In this document: positions 30,839-46,784 of the stretch, one piece after another
How the letters are laid out: every line of letters starts with the position of its first letter
How positions within the stretch are numbered: the first letter of the stretch is position 1
Source: Staphylococcus sp. GSSP0090
GTDB lineage: Bacteria > Bacillota > Bacilli > Staphylococcales > Staphylococcaceae
DNA: 64,000 bases
Direction of reading: 5' to 3'
Assembly: GCF_013391405.1 (NCBI RefSeq)
Contig: NZ_JACBFD010000003.1
Location: 1-64,000 of the forward strand
Notes under the pieces: model-generated
Database searches by the model: none
What the model was told of the DNA's origin: nothing
Seen by the model: the letters and a program-made list of their open reading frames with translations, nothing else
Position numbers and translations under genes: made by a program

Positions 30839-31661
30839 AACCTTATTAAATCAAGCTAAAGCGAAATGTGAAGCGCAAGGTATTGAATCAACACGTGCCG
30901 AATGGTTAATGCTAGATTTGTTTAATTGGTCTAAAGCAAATTACTTAATGCATATGGATGATGACGTATCGCTACAACATCAAAGCTTATTTGATGAAGC
31001 AACACAAAGAATGTTGAATGATGAACCGATACAATATATTGTAGGTAAACAAACATTTTATGGTGAAGTTTTTAATGTAAATGAACATTGTCTGATTCCG
31101 AGACCTGAGACTGAAGAAGTCATGCTACATTTTTATGATCAGATTCATACTGGAGATTGTATTGTAGATATTGGAACGGGCAGTGGCAATATTCCCATTT
31201 CATTAAAAAAAATGGATTCGTCATTAGAAGTCTATGCTACAGATTTATATGAGTCTGCACTATCTGTAGCCAAGGCGAATGCTGAGATGCACCAAGTAGA
31301 AATTGGATTTCTGCAAGGTGATACATTGAAGCCACTAATTGAGCATGGAATCAAAGTAAATGGACTGATTTCAAACCCACCTTATATTGACGATGACGAT
31401 GCGTTGCTTATGGATAAAACGGTATTAAATTATGAACCACATACTGCGCTTTTTGCAAAAAACAAGGGCTACGCTATCTATGATAAAATCATTACGCATT
31501 TACCTGATGTGTTGTTGCCGAATGCAAAAGTTGTGTTTGAAATTGGTTTTAATCAAGGACAAAGCTTGAAAAAACGTATTGTAGAAAAATATCCAAGTTT
31601 AGACGTACAAATTATAAAAGATATCAATAATAACGACCGAATAATTTCATTTGTTTGGTGA
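30825..31661 (+). CDS. prmC: Release-factor glutamine methyltransferase
   Basis: 278 residues. It methylates the GGQ glutamine of RF1 and RF2 with S-adenosylmethionine. The N-terminal helical domain is followed by the Rossmann methylase fold with [14 protein letters not shown] and the catalytic [10 protein letters not shown] motif. It starts inside prfA. Confidence 0.96.
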   Translation: MVNYKTLLNQAKAKCEAQGIESTRAEWLMLDLFNWSKANYLMHMDDDVSLQHQSLFDEATQRMLNDEPIQYIVGKQTFYGEVFNVNEHCLIPRPETEEVMLHFYDQIHTGDCIVDIGTGSGNIPISLKKMDSSLEVYATDLYESALSVAKANAEMHQVEIGFLQGDTLKPLIEHGIKVNGLISNPPYIDDDDALLMDKTVLNYEPHTALFAKNKGYAIYDKIITHLPDVLLPNAKVVFEIGFNQGQSLKKRIVEKYPSLDVQIIKDINNNDRIISFVW

Positions 31662-31665
31662 TCAG

Positions 31666-31712
31666 AAGTTATGTGCTAAACATGATTAATCATGAGAGTG
31701 CATAACTTTTTA
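31666..31712 (+). terminator. Possible weak terminator after prmC
   Basis: AAGTTATG (31666-31673) pairs with CATAACTT (31701-31708), followed by four to five T. Moderate; some transcripts may read into the Sua5 gene. Confidence 0.6.
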
Positions 31713-31754
31713 TTATGCTTTAAAATAGATACCATGATGAAAGGACGTGTCTAA

Positions 31755-32798
31755 GTGAATACAAAAATATGGGATTTGCGTCAATATAACAATGCTTTGA
31801 ATATAAATCATGAATTGAATGATATAAAAAGTATTTTTGAAAATGGTGGTTTAATTGCTATTCCAACTGAAACAGTATATGGATTAGGTGCAGATGCTCG
31901 TAACGAACAAGCAATTAAAAAAATTTATAATGCAAAAGGTAGACCATCTGATAATCCATTAATTGTGCATATATATAAAGTAGAACAAATCTATGCTTTT
32001 ACAGATAATCTGTCGGATGAAGTAAAAAAATTAATGCGTGCATTTTGGCCTGGTCCAATTTCATTTATTGTGCCACTAAAAAAAGGGTATTTATGTGAGC
32101 GTGTAAGTGGCGGTTTAGATTCGATTGCCGTACGTATGCCAAGTCATCCAATTGGAAGACAAATATTGAAATATGTTGATATGCCGATTGCAGCACCAAG
32201 TGCAAATTTGAGTGGTAGACCATCACCAACTACGTTTGAACACGTATATCGTGATTTAGAAGGTCGTATCGATGGCATAGTGAATGGTGATCAAAGTGAA
32301 GAGGGATTAGAAAGTACTGTGCTTGATTGTACGCAGTTTCCATTTAAAATCGCTAGACCGGGTTCTATTACGAAATCTATGATAGAAGCGGTAATTCCAG
32401 ATAGCGTGACAACGAGCAGTACATTTAATTCTGAAAAACCAATTGCCCCAGGTATGAAATATAAACATTATTCACCTGATACACCTGTGAAAATATTAAA
32501 GTCTTTTCATGCGTTGCCATCAACGAATTCAAATTGGTCACATACAGCGTTCATTGTACCTCGTGATAAACAATCATTCGTGCCTGAAGCGGCGACATTT
32601 ATACCTTTATGTGAAGATGAAAATGATATTAAAGGCGCCAATCATAACCTTTACCAAATACTGCATCAATTAGATCAAAATGACCAAATTCAACACGCTT
32701 ATATTTATGGATTTGATGTAAATGATGACACGACAGCTATTATGAATCGGATGATGAAAGCAGCTAATCAAACCATTGTTGAAGGAGCAGATTTATGA
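31755..32798 (+). CDS. L-threonylcarbamoyladenylate synthase (Sua5 type)
   Basis: 347 residues. The N-terminal YrdC domain ([40 protein letters not shown]) makes threonylcarbamoyl-AMP for t6A37 tRNA modification. A C-terminal Sua5 domain follows ([15 protein letters not shown] linker). GTG start at 31755, with AAGGA nine bases upstream. It overlaps ptpB by four bases (ATGA). Confidence 0.94.
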   Translation: MNTKIWDLRQYNNALNINHELNDIKSIFENGGLIAIPTETVYGLGADARNEQAIKKIYNAKGRPSDNPLIVHIYKVEQIYAFTDNLSDEVKKLMRAFWPGPISFIVPLKKGYLCERVSGGLDSIAVRMPSHPIGRQILKYVDMPIAAPSANLSGRPSPTTFEHVYRDLEGRIDGIVNGDQSEEGLESTVLDCTQFPFKIARPGSITKSMIEAVIPDSVTTSSTFNSEKPIAPGMKYKHYSPDTPVKILKSFHALPSTNSNWSHTAFIVPRDKQSFVPEAATFIPLCEDENDIKGANHNLYQILHQLDQNDQIQHAYIYGFDVNDDTTAIMNRMMKAANQTIVEGADL

Positions 32799-33217
32799 AG
32801 ATTATTTTTGTTTGTACAGGCAATACTTGTAGAAGTCCAATGGCAGAAAGTATCGCACAGTCTAAATTACCAAATCATACAATTGTGTCACGTGGTATCT
32901 ATGCTATAGATGGTCAACCGATATCTGATCATACGAGAGAAATTTTACTTGAGCGTCATTTGAATATGCCATACCAAGCTCAGCCTTTTACTGCTTCAGA
33001 TTTAGAGGCAGATTTAATATTGACAATGGGTTCATCTCATAAACATACAATTAAGCAACTTTATGATAACCCCGAGCATGTATTTACATTGAATGAGTAT
33101 GTTGGTCAGATGGGCGAGGTTTCCGATCCTTTTGGTGGAAGTAAATCGGCATATCTTGAAATTTATAATGAATTAAATTTACTGATAGATAGTTTAAAAA
33201 ATAAAATATTAAAGTAA
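32795..33217 (+). CDS. ptpB: Low-molecular-weight phosphatase, probable protein-arginine phosphatase (YwlE/PtpB)
   Basis: 140 residues. The P-loop [14 protein letters not shown] has Thr after GN, the residue that in YwlE-type enzymes favours phosphoarginine over phosphotyrosine; the general-acid Asp is in EVSDPFGG. The order Sua5-YwlE-YwlG-GlyA matches Bacillus. In that system it reverses McsB arginine kinase marks. Overlap with the Sua5 gene indicates coupling. Confidence 0.92.
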   Translation: MKIIFVCTGNTCRSPMAESIAQSKLPNHTIVSRGIYAIDGQPISDHTREILLERHLNMPYQAQPFTASDLEADLILTMGSSHKHTIKQLYDNPEHVFTLNEYVGQMGEVSDPFGGSKSAYLEIYNELNLLIDSLKNKILK

Positions 33218-33362
33218 TAAATTAGTGAAATTAGTATGAGTGCGTTATTAAATACGTTATAATAGAAACGTGTAGCAAATTTGCTATCAGTCAATTTTGT
33301 ATGTTTTGAAGCGGTTTGCGTTTCAATTACTTTTTATGTCATTTATAAAGAGGGGTGCAAGA

Positions 33363-33887
33363 ATGGAAGATTTGAAGTTATTGCTAGATGAATTGAAATC
33401 AAAATCATTTTTCCAAGCGAATGAATTATGCGTTATTGGTTGTTCAACTTCGGAAGTTATTGGTGAACGCATTGGTAGTGTAGGTTCTATGGAAGTAGCT
33501 AAAGAAATATTTGATGCATTGAAAGTAATCGAAAATGAAACAGGGGTTGCTTTTGTATACCAAGGTTGTGAGCATATAAACAGAGCAGTAACGATAGAAA
33601 AAGCTCAATTCAACCCCCTCACAATGGAAGAAGTAACGGTTGTACCAGATGTTCATGCTGGCGGAAGTCTTGCAACATATGCATATAAACATATGGAAGA
33701 CCCAATGGTTGTTGAACATTTATCAGTTCCTAAAGGTATTGATATTGGTCAAACCCTTATTGGAATGCACATCAAGCATGTCGCTATTCCAGAACGTACA
33801 AGTGTTAAGCAAATTGGTGAAGCAATTGTAACCATCGCTTCTTCAAGACCTAAGAAAATTGGTGGCGAAAGAGCAAAATATAACTAA
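33363..33887 (+). CDS. TIGR01440/DUF436 family protein (YwlG-like)
   Basis: 174 residues. Family landmarks: [47 protein letters not shown]. The conserved cysteines suggest a metal or redox site, but the function is unknown. GAGGGG upstream fits ATG 33363; an upstream ATG at 33297 lacks a ribosome site. It lies 22 bp before glyA. Confidence 0.9.
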   Translation: MEDLKLLLDELKSKSFFQANELCVIGCSTSEVIGERIGSVGSMEVAKEIFDALKVIENETGVAFVYQGCEHINRAVTIEKAQFNPLTMEEVTVVPDVHAGGSLATYAYKHMEDPMVVEHLSVPKGIDIGQTLIGMHIKHVAIPERTSVKQIGEAIVTIASSRPKKIGGERAKYN

Positions 33888-33909
33888 TACAGAAACGAGG
33901 GAATTACCA

Positions 33910-35148
33910 ATGTCATTTATTCAAAAGCAAGATAAAGAAATATATGAAGTGATTCAAAATGAATTTAACCGTCAGAATAACAATATCGAGCTCATTGCTT
34001 CAGAGAACTTTGTTTCAGAAGCAGTTATGGAAGCACAAGGTTCAGTGTTAACAAACAAGTATGCTGAAGGCTATCCTAATAGAAGATATTATGGCGGTTG
34101 TGAATACGTAGATGTGTCAGAAACATTAGCTATTGAGCGCGCTAAAAAATTATTTGGCGCTGAACATGTTAATGTTCAACCACACTCAGGATCTCAAGCC
34201 AATATGGCTGTTTATCTCGTAGCATTAGAACACGGTGATACTGTATTAGGTATGAATTTAAGCCACGGTGGTCATTTGACACATGGTGCACCTGTTAACT
34301 TTAGTGGCCAATTTTATAACTTTGTTGAATACGGCGTAGATCAAGAAAATGAGCAAATTGATTATGATGAAGTATTGAAAGTGGCTAAAGAACATAAGCC
34401 GAAATTAATCGTTGCGGGTGCGTCAGCTTATTCAAGAACAATCGATTTCAAACGCTTTAAAGAAATTGCTGATGAAGTCGGTGCTAAACTAATGGTTGAT
34501 ATGGCACATATCGCTGGTTTAGTAGCTGTTGGTTTACATCCGAATCCTGTGGAATATGCGGATTTTGTAACGACAACAACACATAAAACATTACGCGGAC
34601 CTCGTGGCGGTATGATTTTATGTAAAGAAGCTTATAAAAAGCAAATTGATAAAACGATATTCCCAGGTATCCAAGGTGGTCCATTAGAGCATGTGATTGC
34701 CGCTAAAGCAGTAGCATTTGGTGAAGCGTTACAAGATGACTTTAAAGTGTACCAACAACAAGTCATACAAAATGCTAAAACATTAGCTAAGACATTGACT
34801 GATGAAGGATTTAGAGTTGTGTCTGGCGGTACCGATAACCACCTCGTCTCAGTTGACGTTAAAGGTTCTGTAGGTATTACAGGTAAAGTTGCTGAAGAAA
34901 CGTTAGACGCAATTGGTATTACTTGTAATAAGAATACAATTCCTTTTGACAAAGAAAAGCCTTTCGTAACGAGTGGTATTCGTTTAGGTACGCCAGCAGC
35001 AACAACACGTGGTTTTGATGAAACTGCTTTTGAAGAAGTTGCGAAAATCATTAGTTTAGTTTTAAAAGACCCAGAAAATGAAAAAGCATTAGCAGAAGGG
35101 AAAGAAAGAGTTAAAACTTTAACTTCAAAACATCCTTTATATAATTAA
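33910..35148 (+). CDS. glyA: Serine hydroxymethyltransferase
   Basis: 412 residues. It is PLP-dependent and transfers the serine hydroxymethyl to tetrahydrofolate, making glycine. The Schiff-base Lys is in [26 protein letters not shown] and VDMAHIAGL contact PLP. GAGGG before ATG 33910. The frame runs further up into the DUF436 gene but without a start signal. Confidence 0.97.
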   Translation: MSFIQKQDKEIYEVIQNEFNRQNNNIELIASENFVSEAVMEAQGSVLTNKYAEGYPNRRYYGGCEYVDVSETLAIERAKKLFGAEHVNVQPHSGSQANMAVYLVALEHGDTVLGMNLSHGGHLTHGAPVNFSGQFYNFVEYGVDQENEQIDYDEVLKVAKEHKPKLIVAGASAYSRTIDFKRFKEIADEVGAKLMVDMAHIAGLVAVGLHPNPVEYADFVTTTTHKTLRGPRGGMILCKEAYKKQIDKTIFPGIQGGPLEHVIAAKAVAFGEALQDDFKVYQQQVIQNAKTLAKTLTDEGFRVVSGGTDNHLVSVDVKGSVGITGKVAEETLDAIGITCNKNTIPFDKEKPFVTSGIRLGTPAATTRGFDETAFEEVAKIISLVLKDPENEKALAEGKERVKTLTSKHPLYN

Positions 35149-35167
35149 AATTGGAGGAAATTAAATT

Positions 35168-35797
35168 ATGGGCAAAGTACATGTTTTTGATCACCCACTT
35201 ATTCAACACAAATTAAGCTATATCCGTGACGTACATACTGGGACTAAAGAATTTAGAGAACTGGTAGATGAAGTAGGTATGTTAATGGCATATGAAGTTA
35301 CGAGAGATCTAGAATTACAGGATGTTGAAGTAGAAACACCAGTAACTAAAATGATTGCTAAAAGATTAACAGGAAAAAAATTAGCATTCGTACCAATTTT
35401 AAGAGCTGGTTTAGGCATGACACAAGGCATTTTAACATTAGTACCTGCAGCTAGAATCGGTCATGTTGGACTTTATAGAGATCCTGAAACACTTGAAGCA
35501 GTAGAATATTTTGTGAAATTACCACAAGATATTGAAGAAAGAGAAATCGTAGTTGTAGACCCAATGTTAGCGACAGGTGCTTCAGCTATAGAAGCGATTA
35601 ATTCATTAAAAAAACGCGGTGCTAAAAATATTCGTTTTATGTGCTTAATTGCTGCCCCAGAAGGTGTAGAAAAATTACAAGCAGCACATGAAGATGTGGA
35701 TATATTCATCGCGGCATTAGATGAAAAGCTTGATGATCATGCATACATCACACCAGGTTTAGGTGATGCAGGTGACCGTTTATTCGGTACAAAATAA
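35168..35797 (+). CDS. upp: Uracil phosphoribosyltransferase
   Basis: 209 residues. It makes UMP from uracil and PRPP. The PRPP loop is [17 protein letters not shown]; the C-terminal uracil loop is [24 protein letters not shown] upstream, 19 bp after glyA. It probably continues into mnaA. Confidence 0.97.
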   Translation: MGKVHVFDHPLIQHKLSYIRDVHTGTKEFRELVDEVGMLMAYEVTRDLELQDVEVETPVTKMIAKRLTGKKLAFVPILRAGLGMTQGILTLVPAARIGHVGLYRDPETLEAVEYFVKLPQDIEEREIVVVDPMLATGASAIEAINSLKKRGAKNIRFMCLIAAPEGVEKLQAAHEDVDIFIAALDEKLDDHAYITPGLGDAGDRLFGTK

Positions 35798-35819
35798 TTT
35801 CGCCCAGGAGTGGAGTTAA

Positions 35820-36950
35820 ATGAAAAAAATAATGACTGTTTTTGGTACGCGTCCTGAAGCAGTAAAAATGGCACCTCTCATTCAAGCATTAAAATATGAT
35901 GATGCGTTAGAACCTATTGTAGTTGTTACTGCGCAACATAGAGAAATGCTTGATTCAGTTCTGACTAGCTTTCATATCACACCAGATTATGATTTGGATA
36001 TTATGAAACAAGGTCAGTCGCTTTCTGAAATTACGTCTCGTATTTTGACGAGACTAGAGGATGTTATAAAAAAAGAGCAACCAGACATGATACTCGTTCA
36101 TGGTGATACGATGACGACGTTTGCTGGAAGTTTAGCAGCATTATATAACCAGATTCCTATAGGCCATGTAGAAGCTGGCTTAAGAACATGGGATAAGTAT
36201 GCTCCATTTCCTGAAGAAATGAATAGGCAGATGGTAGGGGTAATGGCAGATTTAAATTTTGCCCCTACCAATAATGCTGCGCGTAACCTTTTAGCAGAAA
36301 ATAAACCAGAGGACTCAATTGTTGTGACAGGTAATACGGCTATAGATGCAATGAAGACAACGATACATGATCATTATCATTCTGAGATTATAGCAAAACA
36401 CAAAGATAAACGTATTATTTTGTTAACTGCGCACCGACGTGAAAATATTGGTGAGCCTATGGTCCATATATTTAAAGCTGTAAGGAACATTGTCGAAGCA
36501 TTTGAAGATGTCGTTGTGGTTTATCCAGTGCATAAAAATCCTAAAGTTAGAGAAATTGCTGACACTTATTTATCTAATCATGAGCGTATTGAGTTGGTGG
36601 AACCATTGGAAGTCGTAGATTTTCATAATTTTGCGCATCAATCCTACTTGATATTAACAGATTCCGGAGGTGTGCAAGAAGAAGCGCCTTCATTGGGTAA
36701 ACCTGTGCTCGTATTAAGAGATGCTACAGAAAGACCAGAGGGTGTTGAAGCAGGCACACTTAAAATTGTGGGTACACAAGAAAATGACATTTTTGAGTCT
36801 ACAAAGCAATTATTAGAAAACGAAATGATATATGACAAAATGAGTGATGCAAGAAATCCATACGGTGATGGCCATGCAGCTTTACGAATTTGTGAAAATA
36901 TTAAGTATTATTTTCAATTAATTTCTAAAAAACCTGAGGCATTCAAATAA
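35820..36950 (+). CDS. mnaA: UDP-N-acetylglucosamine 2-epimerase (non-hydrolysing)
   Basis: 376 residues. It interconverts UDP-GlcNAc and UDP-ManNAc, the donor for the wall teichoic acid linkage unit. Motifs: FGTRPEAVKMAPL, LVHGDTMTT, GHVEAGLRTWD, FPEEMNRQ, TDSGGVQEEAP. It follows upp by 22 bp. The atp promoter begins about 67 bp downstream and no terminator was seen between. Confidence 0.95.
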   Translation: MKKIMTVFGTRPEAVKMAPLIQALKYDDALEPIVVVTAQHREMLDSVLTSFHITPDYDLDIMKQGQSLSEITSRILTRLEDVIKKEQPDMILVHGDTMTTFAGSLAALYNQIPIGHVEAGLRTWDKYAPFPEEMNRQMVGVMADLNFAPTNNAARNLLAENKPEDSIVVTGNTAIDAMKTTIHDHYHSEIIAKHKDKRIILLTAHRRENIGEPMVHIFKAVRNIVEAFEDVVVVYPVHKNPKVREIADTYLSNHERIELVEPLEVVDFHNFAHQSYLILTDSGGVQEEAPSLGKPVLVLRDATERPEGVEAGTLKIVGTQENDIFESTKQLLENEMIYDKMSDARNPYGDGHAALRICENIKYYFQLISKKPEAFK

Positions 36951-37016
36951 TAAAAAGGGATAATGTGTCGATTTTGTGACATTCATGTAAAAAATTAAAC
37001 TACATTTTATATAGAA

Positions 37017-37046
37017 TTGACACGTTAACTACCCCTATATTATTAT
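37017..37046 (+). promoter_or_regulatory. Promoter of the ATP synthase operon
   Basis: TTGACA (37017-37022), 18-bp spacer, TATTAT (37041-37046). It lies 63 bases before the atpI start. Confidence 0.6.
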
Positions 37047-37108
37047 TAAAATTGTATGATTGAAATGGTTTTCATAATTGCAGGAAAAAGATGAAGTGAG
37101 GCATAGTC

Positions 37109-37459
37109 ATGAAACGTTTCAACATCATTTTTAATAGATACATTCAATACTATCTTTATGGTATCGTTGTACTGTTAATTGTGTTTATTTTCACATACTC
37201 ACCATTTGTATTAGGACTTATAGTAGGTACAATTGGATCACTGTTTAATACTTTTACTTTCGAATACTATTTAGCAAAGGCAAAAGAAAAAGATAACATA
37301 CATATTTCAACGGGCAACGTTTGGAGATATTTAATCGTGATTCTAGCATGTTGTACTTGGTATTTTTATAAGGACGAAATAAATATTTTTGGTGTGGCAG
37401 TTGGTTTAATGATTTCGTATGCATTAATCATTTTCAAACCATTTTTTAGCAAGAATTAA
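37109..37459 (+). CDS. atpI: ATP synthase subunit I
   Basis: 116 residues with four membrane segments (about 14-32, 33-50, 71-88, 90-110). The small hydrophobic AtpI sits first in the atp operon and helps c-ring assembly or magnesium supply in other bacteria. It is poorly conserved, so the call rests partly on place, 28 bp before atpB. Start ATG 37109 with AAGTGAGG upstream. Confidence 0.88.
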   Translation: MKRFNIIFNRYIQYYLYGIVVLLIVFIFTYSPFVLGLIVGTIGSLFNTFTFEYYLAKAKEKDNIHISTGNVWRYLIVILACCTWYFYKDEINIFGVAVGLMISYALIIFKPFFSKN

Positions 37460-37487
37460 AATATAATAATGAAAGAGGTGAGAATAA

Positions 37488-38216
<729 letters not shown>

Positions 38217-38247
38217 TTAAATTTAAAGAAAAACTAGGAGGATTTTA

Positions 38248-38463
<216 letters not shown>

Positions 38464-38479
38464 TTTATAGTATAAAAAA

Positions 38480-38510
38480 GGCGAAGTCGTAACGACTTTC
38501 GCCGTTCGTT
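38480..38510 (+). other. Hairpin between atpE and atpF
   Basis: GGCGAAGTCG (38480-38489) pairs with CGACTTTCGCC (38493-38503) with one bulged base, then GTTCGTTTTT. The interrupted T tract makes it at most a partial terminator or an mRNA-stability element. Both would raise atpE over distal genes, fitting the many c copies needed per complex. Confidence 0.6.
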
Positions 38511-38561
38511 TTTATCAATAGTGTCTTATGATTATAGTGAATGAAAGGAGTGTCTATGTAA

Positions 38562-39089
38562 GTGACTGCTACGACAAATATGTTCGTACTTGGTGCAGCT
38601 GGTGAAAGTGGCGTTGAGTTTGGAACTATATTAGTTACACTTGTAACTTTTATCGTTCTTGTGGCTTTATTGAAAAAGTTCGCATGGGGTCCATTAAAAG
38701 AAGTAATGGATAAACGTGAACGCGATATTAATAAAGATATTGATGATGCTGAACAAGCTAAATTAAATGCACAAAAGTTAGAAGAACAAAATAAACAAAC
38801 ACTAAAAGAAACACAAGATGAGGTTCAAAAGATTTTAGAAGAATCTAAAGTCCAAGCACGAAAACAACATGAAGAAATTATTCATGAAGCAAATATTAGA
38901 GCTAACGGCATGATTGAAACAGCACAGAATGAAATTAATAGCGAAAAAGAACGTGCAATTGCAGATATTAACAATCAAGTTTCAGAGTTATCTGTTTTAA
39001 TTGCTTCTAAAGTACTGCAAAAAGAAATTTCAGATAAAGATCAAAAAGCTTTAGTTGAAAAGTACATAAAAGAGGCAGGCGATAAGTAA
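38562..39089 (+). CDS. atpF: ATP synthase subunit b (F0)
   Basis: 175 residues: one N-terminal membrane helix (about 19-38) then a long charged coiled coil, the peripheral stalk. GTG start at 38562. AAAGGAG at 38544-38550 is closer to an ATG at 38556 that is followed immediately by TAA, so a start-stop pair sits just before the real start. Overlaps atpH by one base. Confidence 0.95.
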   Translation: MTATTNMFVLGAAGESGVEFGTILVTLVTFIVLVALLKKFAWGPLKEVMDKRERDINKDIDDAEQAKLNAQKLEEQNKQTLKETQDEVQKILEESKVQARKQHEEIIHEANIRANGMIETAQNEINSEKERAIADINNQVSELSVLIASKVLQKEISDKDQKALVEKYIKEAGDK

Positions 39090-39628
39090 TGGCAAATATA
39101 GCAAAAAAATATGCTAAAGCATTATTTGATACTGCTAAAGATGCAGACATACTTGACGATATGTACGATGAATTTTCAATAATTAATGAAGCAGTTCAAT
39201 CTGAAAGTGAAAAGCTACAAGCACTAGATACTGATCCACAAAAAGATGTTGAGCAACGTCGTCGTTTCGTAAGCATTGTATTTGGACAAACGAACCAATA
39301 CTTGCAGAATATGTTGACAATACTTGCTAGCAATCGTCATTTAGGACACATTCATGAAATATATAGCGCATTTGAAACATTATATAATGAGCAGCATAAT
39401 CAAGACTATGCTGTAATCGAATCCGTTTATCAATTATCAGAAGAAGAATTATCTAGTATAGAAGAGATCATTAAAGAACGAACAAAACTTTCTAAAGTAA
39501 TGATTACTAACAAAATTAATCCTGAACTTATCGGCGGTATCAGAGTTAAAGTTGGTACGAAAGTGATGGACGCAAGCATTAAGAATGATCTTTCACAATT
39601 GGAAAGACAATTTATTAGAGTGAAATAA
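39089..39628 (+). CDS. atpH: ATP synthase subunit delta (F1)
   Basis: 179 residues. It connects the b stalk to the top of F1. N-terminal helical domain (ANIAKKYAKALFDTA) and conserved C-terminal LIGGIRVKVGTKVMDASI. Starts on the last base of the atpF stop. Confidence 0.97.
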   Translation: MANIAKKYAKALFDTAKDADILDDMYDEFSIINEAVQSESEKLQALDTDPQKDVEQRRRFVSIVFGQTNQYLQNMLTILASNRHLGHIHEIYSAFETLYNEQHNQDYAVIESVYQLSEEELSSIEEIIKERTKLSKVMITNKINPELIGGIRVKVGTKVMDASIKNDLSQLERQFIRVK

Positions 39629-39648
39629 AATTTGAAGGAGTGACATAG

Positions 39649-41160
<1,512 letters not shown>

Positions 41161-41173
41161 TAGTTAATGTTAA

Positions 41174-43492
<2,319 letters not shown>

Positions 43493-43511
43493 AAATTAGG
43501 AGGTAAAGATA

Positions 43512-43916
43512 ATGAACACATTAAGCCTAAATATTGTCACTCCTAATGGTTCTGTTTACGACCGAGAAGATGTTAATCTTGCAGTATTACAAACTACTGC
43601 AGGAGAAATCGGTGTTATGTATGGACATATTCCAACAGTTGCAGCACTAGAAATTGGCTATGTCAAAATAAATTTTGACGGTGGTTCAGAATATATTGCA
43701 GTGAGTGAAGGTTTTGTTGAGGTTAGACAAGATAAATTATCAATTATTGTACAAACTGCAGAACCTGCGAATGATATCGATGTTGCTAGAGCAGAATTAG
43801 CAAAATCTAGAGCAGAATCTCATTTGAATAATGAAGAAGATAACAGCGACGTTAATAGAGCTAAACGTGCTTTAGAAAGAGCGAATAACCGTATTCGCGT
43901 CGCAAACTTACAATAA
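43512..43916 (+). CDS. atpC: ATP synthase subunit epsilon (F1)
   Basis: 134 residues. N-terminal beta sandwich (SLNIVTPNGSVYDRED) and C-terminal helical hairpin that can inhibit ATP hydrolysis. Last gene of the operon, before a strong terminator. AGGAGG upstream. Confidence 0.97.
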   Translation: MNTLSLNIVTPNGSVYDREDVNLAVLQTTAGEIGVMYGHIPTVAALEIGYVKINFDGGSEYIAVSEGFVEVRQDKLSIIVQTAEPANDIDVARAELAKSRAESHLNNEEDNSDVNRAKRALERANNRIRVANLQ

Positions 43917-43973
43917 ATTATAGCTTTAGTGAGTGGTGGTTACATTTTCCATTTAGTCATCTACTACTCACTC

Positions 43974-44018
43974 AAAAAAAGAGTCTAAGGCATTTATGAA
44001 GCCTTAGACTCTTTTTTT
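43974..44018 (+). terminator. Terminator of the ATP synthase operon
   Basis: A long perfect stem with core GAGTCTAAGGC (43981-43991) pairs with 44001-44011, extended by A7 and T7. Confidence 0.95.
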
Positions 44019-44185
44019 AGAAGTAAGTTAGTAGAGCGAAAAATACGAGAAAAAGAAATTAAATATATAGAAGAGTAGTCAAGTAATAAAAGGCGCGGAC
44101 TTAATTAAATTCTGTAGTTCTTAAGTATCTTTTAAAGCTTATTTCGTGTAAAATAAATTGACAGTCTAAAGTGAGGAGTTATTAT

Positions 44186-44419
44186 ATGGAGTATTTAGGA
44201 CAATTTTCAATTGTACATCTTATCTTACATGTCATTTGTATTTGTATTGCGTATTGGGCATTAAATGCAGTGAGATTAGAGCAGTTTTTTAAAAAGGGTT
44301 ATCCCTTACAAGTACAAATTTGTATGATTTTTTTAGCCATATTACTTGGAACAGCTGTTAGTAATTTTATTGTGGATTTGTTACAATACTCAACGCAAAT
44401 AAAATATTTAGCACAATAA
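44186..44419 (+). CDS. DUF1146 small membrane protein (YwzB-like)
   Basis: 77 residues, two membrane segments (about 10-28 and 48-68). Matches the DUF1146 family in length, FSIVHLILHVICICIAYWAL and place between atpC and murA, as in Bacillus ywzB. GAGGAG before ATG 44186 rules out the GTG at 44171. Function unknown. Confidence 0.88.
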   Translation: MEYLGQFSIVHLILHVICICIAYWALNAVRLEQFFKKGYPLQVQICMIFLAILLGTAVSNFIVDLLQYSTQIKYLAQ

Positions 44420-44525
44420 TTCAAATACTTGTATATTTTTTTGAATTATAGATATAATAATTTAGAAGTACATAAAATAGTTGAATTAAATTGAAATATA
44501 TAAGTAGTAAAGTGGAGGATTTAAG

Positions 44526-45791
44526 ATGGATATGATTGAAATTAATGGTGGAAATAGATTAACTGGTGAGGTTAAAGTGTCTGGTGCCAAAAATGCTGTA
44601 TTACCAGTATTAACTGCTTCACTTTTAGCATCAGAGGGTGTCAGTAAACTTATGAACGTGCCTGCATTAAGTGACGTTGAAACGATTAATAATGTGATTT
44701 CAACATTAAATGCAGAGGTTTCATACGATAAAGACGAGGAATCAGTAACTGTAGATGCAACAAAAGAATTAAATGAAGAGGCACCATATGAATATGTCAG
44801 TAAAATGAGAGCCAGTATTCTTGTTATGGGTCCATTATTAGCGCGCTTAGGTCATGCTAAAGTTGCATTACCAGGTGGTTGTGCAATTGGTTCAAGACCA
44901 ATTGAACAACACATTAAAGGCTTTGAAGAACTTGGTGCGGATATTCACATGGACGGCGGTTTTATTTACGCAAGTACCGAAAACGGATTAAAAGGTACAA
45001 CAATTCATTTAGACTTTCCAAGTGTAGGTGCAACGCAAAATATTATCATGGCAGCATCATTAGCAGAAGGTAAAACAGTATTAGAAAATGTTGCAAGAGA
45101 ACCTGAAATCGTTGATTTAGCAAATTATATTAACGAAATGGGTGGTAACGTTTCTGGAGCTGGAACTGATACGATCATTATCCATGGTGTAGAAACACTT
45201 CACGGTGTCGAACACGCGATTATTCCTGATAGAATTGAAGCAGGTACACTGCTTATTGCTGGAGCAATTACACGTGGTGATGTACTTGTGAACGGTGCTA
45301 TAAAAGAACATATGACGAGTCTTGTTTATAAATTGGAAGAAATGGGTGTGAATTTAGATTATCAAGATGACGCTATTCGTGTACGAGTTGAAGATAATTT
45401 AAAACCAGTAGATATTAAAACATTACCACATCCAGGATTCCCTACAGATATGCAATCACAAATGATGGCTCTATTACTAACAGCTGACGGTCATAAAGTT
45501 GTAACTGAAACTGTATTTGAAAACAGATTTATGCATGTCGGTGAATTTAAACGTATGAATGCTAAGATTTCTGTCGAAGGAAGAAGTGCTAAAATTGAAG
45601 GTAAGAGTGAACTACAAGGTGCACAAGTAAAAGCAACAGACTTACGTGCAGCAGCAGCACTTATTTTAGCTGGACTTGTAGCCGATGGAACAACCCAAGT
45701 AACAGAATTAAAGCATTTAGACAGAGGCTATGTTGACTTGCACGGTAAACTTAAAGCATTAGGTGCAGATATTAAACGAACACAAGCATAA
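44526..45791 (+). CDS. murA: UDP-GlcNAc 1-carboxyvinyltransferase 1
   Basis: 421 residues. Same reaction as murZ at 23432. The active-site loop is [19 protein letters not shown], and the C-terminal [13 protein letters not shown] is conserved. The atp-DUF1146-murA-fabZ order marks it as the main Firmicute copy. TGGAGG upstream of ATG 44526. Confidence 0.96.
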   Translation: MDMIEINGGNRLTGEVKVSGAKNAVLPVLTASLLASEGVSKLMNVPALSDVETINNVISTLNAEVSYDKDEESVTVDATKELNEEAPYEYVSKMRASILVMGPLLARLGHAKVALPGGCAIGSRPIEQHIKGFEELGADIHMDGGFIYASTENGLKGTTIHLDFPSVGATQNIIMAASLAEGKTVLENVAREPEIVDLANYINEMGGNVSGAGTDTIIIHGVETLHGVEHAIIPDRIEAGTLLIAGAITRGDVLVNGAIKEHMTSLVYKLEEMGVNLDYQDDAIRVRVEDNLKPVDIKTLPHPGFPTDMQSQMMALLLTADGHKVVTETVFENRFMHVGEFKRMNAKISVEGRSAKIEGKSELQGAQVKATDLRAAAALILAGLVADGTTQVTELKHLDRGYVDLHGKLKALGADIKRTQA

Positions 45792-45845
45792 TAACATGAT
45801 TCGCAATTTAGTGGCGATGTAAGAAAAAGTTGGAGGAAGCAAATA

Positions 45846-46283
45846 ATGGAAACAATTTTTGATTATAACCAAATTAAAGAAATCATACCTCATAGACAAC
45901 CATTTTTATTAATTGATCGTGTTGTTGAATATGAGGTAGGTACACGTTGTGTGGCGATTAAACAAGTATCAGGAAATGAACCATTTTTCCAAGGTCATTT
46001 TCCAGAATATGCAGTTATGCCTGGTGTTTTAATTACAGAAGCGCTCGCACAAACAGGTGCAGTAGCGATTTTAAATAGTGAAGAAAATAAAGGTAAACTT
46101 GCATTTTTTGCCGGAATTGATAAATGTCGATTTAAAAAACAGGTTACACCTGGGGACACATTAAGATTAGAAGTTGAAATAACAAAAATGCGTGGACCAA
46201 TCGGAAAAGGTAATGCAAAAGCTACCGTAGATGGTGAAGTAGCATGTAGTTGTGAATTGACGTTTGCAATCCAAGCTAAATAA
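45846..46283 (+). CDS. fabZ: (3R)-hydroxyacyl-ACP dehydratase
   Basis: 145 residues. Hot-dog fold; it dehydrates beta-hydroxyacyl-ACP in fatty acid elongation. Catalytic His in [20 protein letters not shown] with the partner Glu. TGGAGG upstream. Confidence 0.97.
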   Translation: METIFDYNQIKEIIPHRQPFLLIDRVVEYEVGTRCVAIKQVSGNEPFFQGHFPEYAVMPGVLITEALAQTGAVAILNSEENKGKLAFFAGIDKCRFKKQVTPGDTLRLEVEITKMRGPIGKGNAKATVDGEVACSCELTFAIQAK

Positions 46284-46289
46284 ATAATC

Positions 46290-46337
46290 AAAGACCTCAA
46301 GTTCAGTTGTAAATTCAACGGCTTGAGGTCTTTTTAA
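46290..46337. terminator. Terminator between fabZ and ywpF
   Basis: A perfect 12-bp stem AAAGACCTCAAG (46290-46301) pairs with 46322-46333 and T5 follows; it also works for the opposite-strand gene. Confidence 0.93.
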
Positions 46338-46343
46338 TAGTAT

Positions 46344-46784
46344 TTATTTTTCAATTTTTTCATCTTTTAATCTTGGTTTAGATTGCATCATGCGATTGAA
46401 AGATTTTTTGAGTTCGTCTCCTGTTAAACCTTCATCGATGAGTTGTTCTAATAAACTTTCTGCATAAACTTGTCTTAATGTATAGATATGACATTCAAAA
46501 ACGATGGAGATTGTATTTTCTAGTTTTTTTATGTTTTTAATTGTCGCATCAAAGAGAGCCGGATCATTTGCTGGACGAGTAATTACTACGCGAATGTCTA
46601 ACAAAGTTTCATCATCCATATATTGTTTCATTGTGTCATAATGATAATCTGAAATAACAATTTCTAATAACCAACCAGTACCACGATTTTCTTTATTGAT
46701 AATAACGCCATCTTCTAGTTCATATTCCGTAACGCCACCACTATCTGATACGATTTGAAATCGAACAGCTTTAAATGATTTCAT
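46344..46784 (-). CDS. YwpF-like protein
   Basis: 146 residues. N-terminal KSFKAVRFQIVSD and the central GTGWLLEIVISDYHYDTMK fit the YwpF family, and in Bacillus ywpF lies between fabZ (ywpB) and ssbB (ywpH), as here. The C-terminus is highly charged (KPRLKDEKIEK). Start ATG 46784 with GTGAGG close upstream; a TTG 15 bases further up is possible. Function unknown. Confidence 0.82.
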   Translation of the reverse strand: MKSFKAVRFQIVSDSGGVTEYELEDGVIINKENRGTGWLLEIVISDYHYDTMKQYMDDETLLDIRVVITRPANDPALFDATIKNIKKLENTISIVFECHIYTLRQVYAESLLEQLIDEGLTGDELKKSFNRMMQSKPRLKDEKIEK

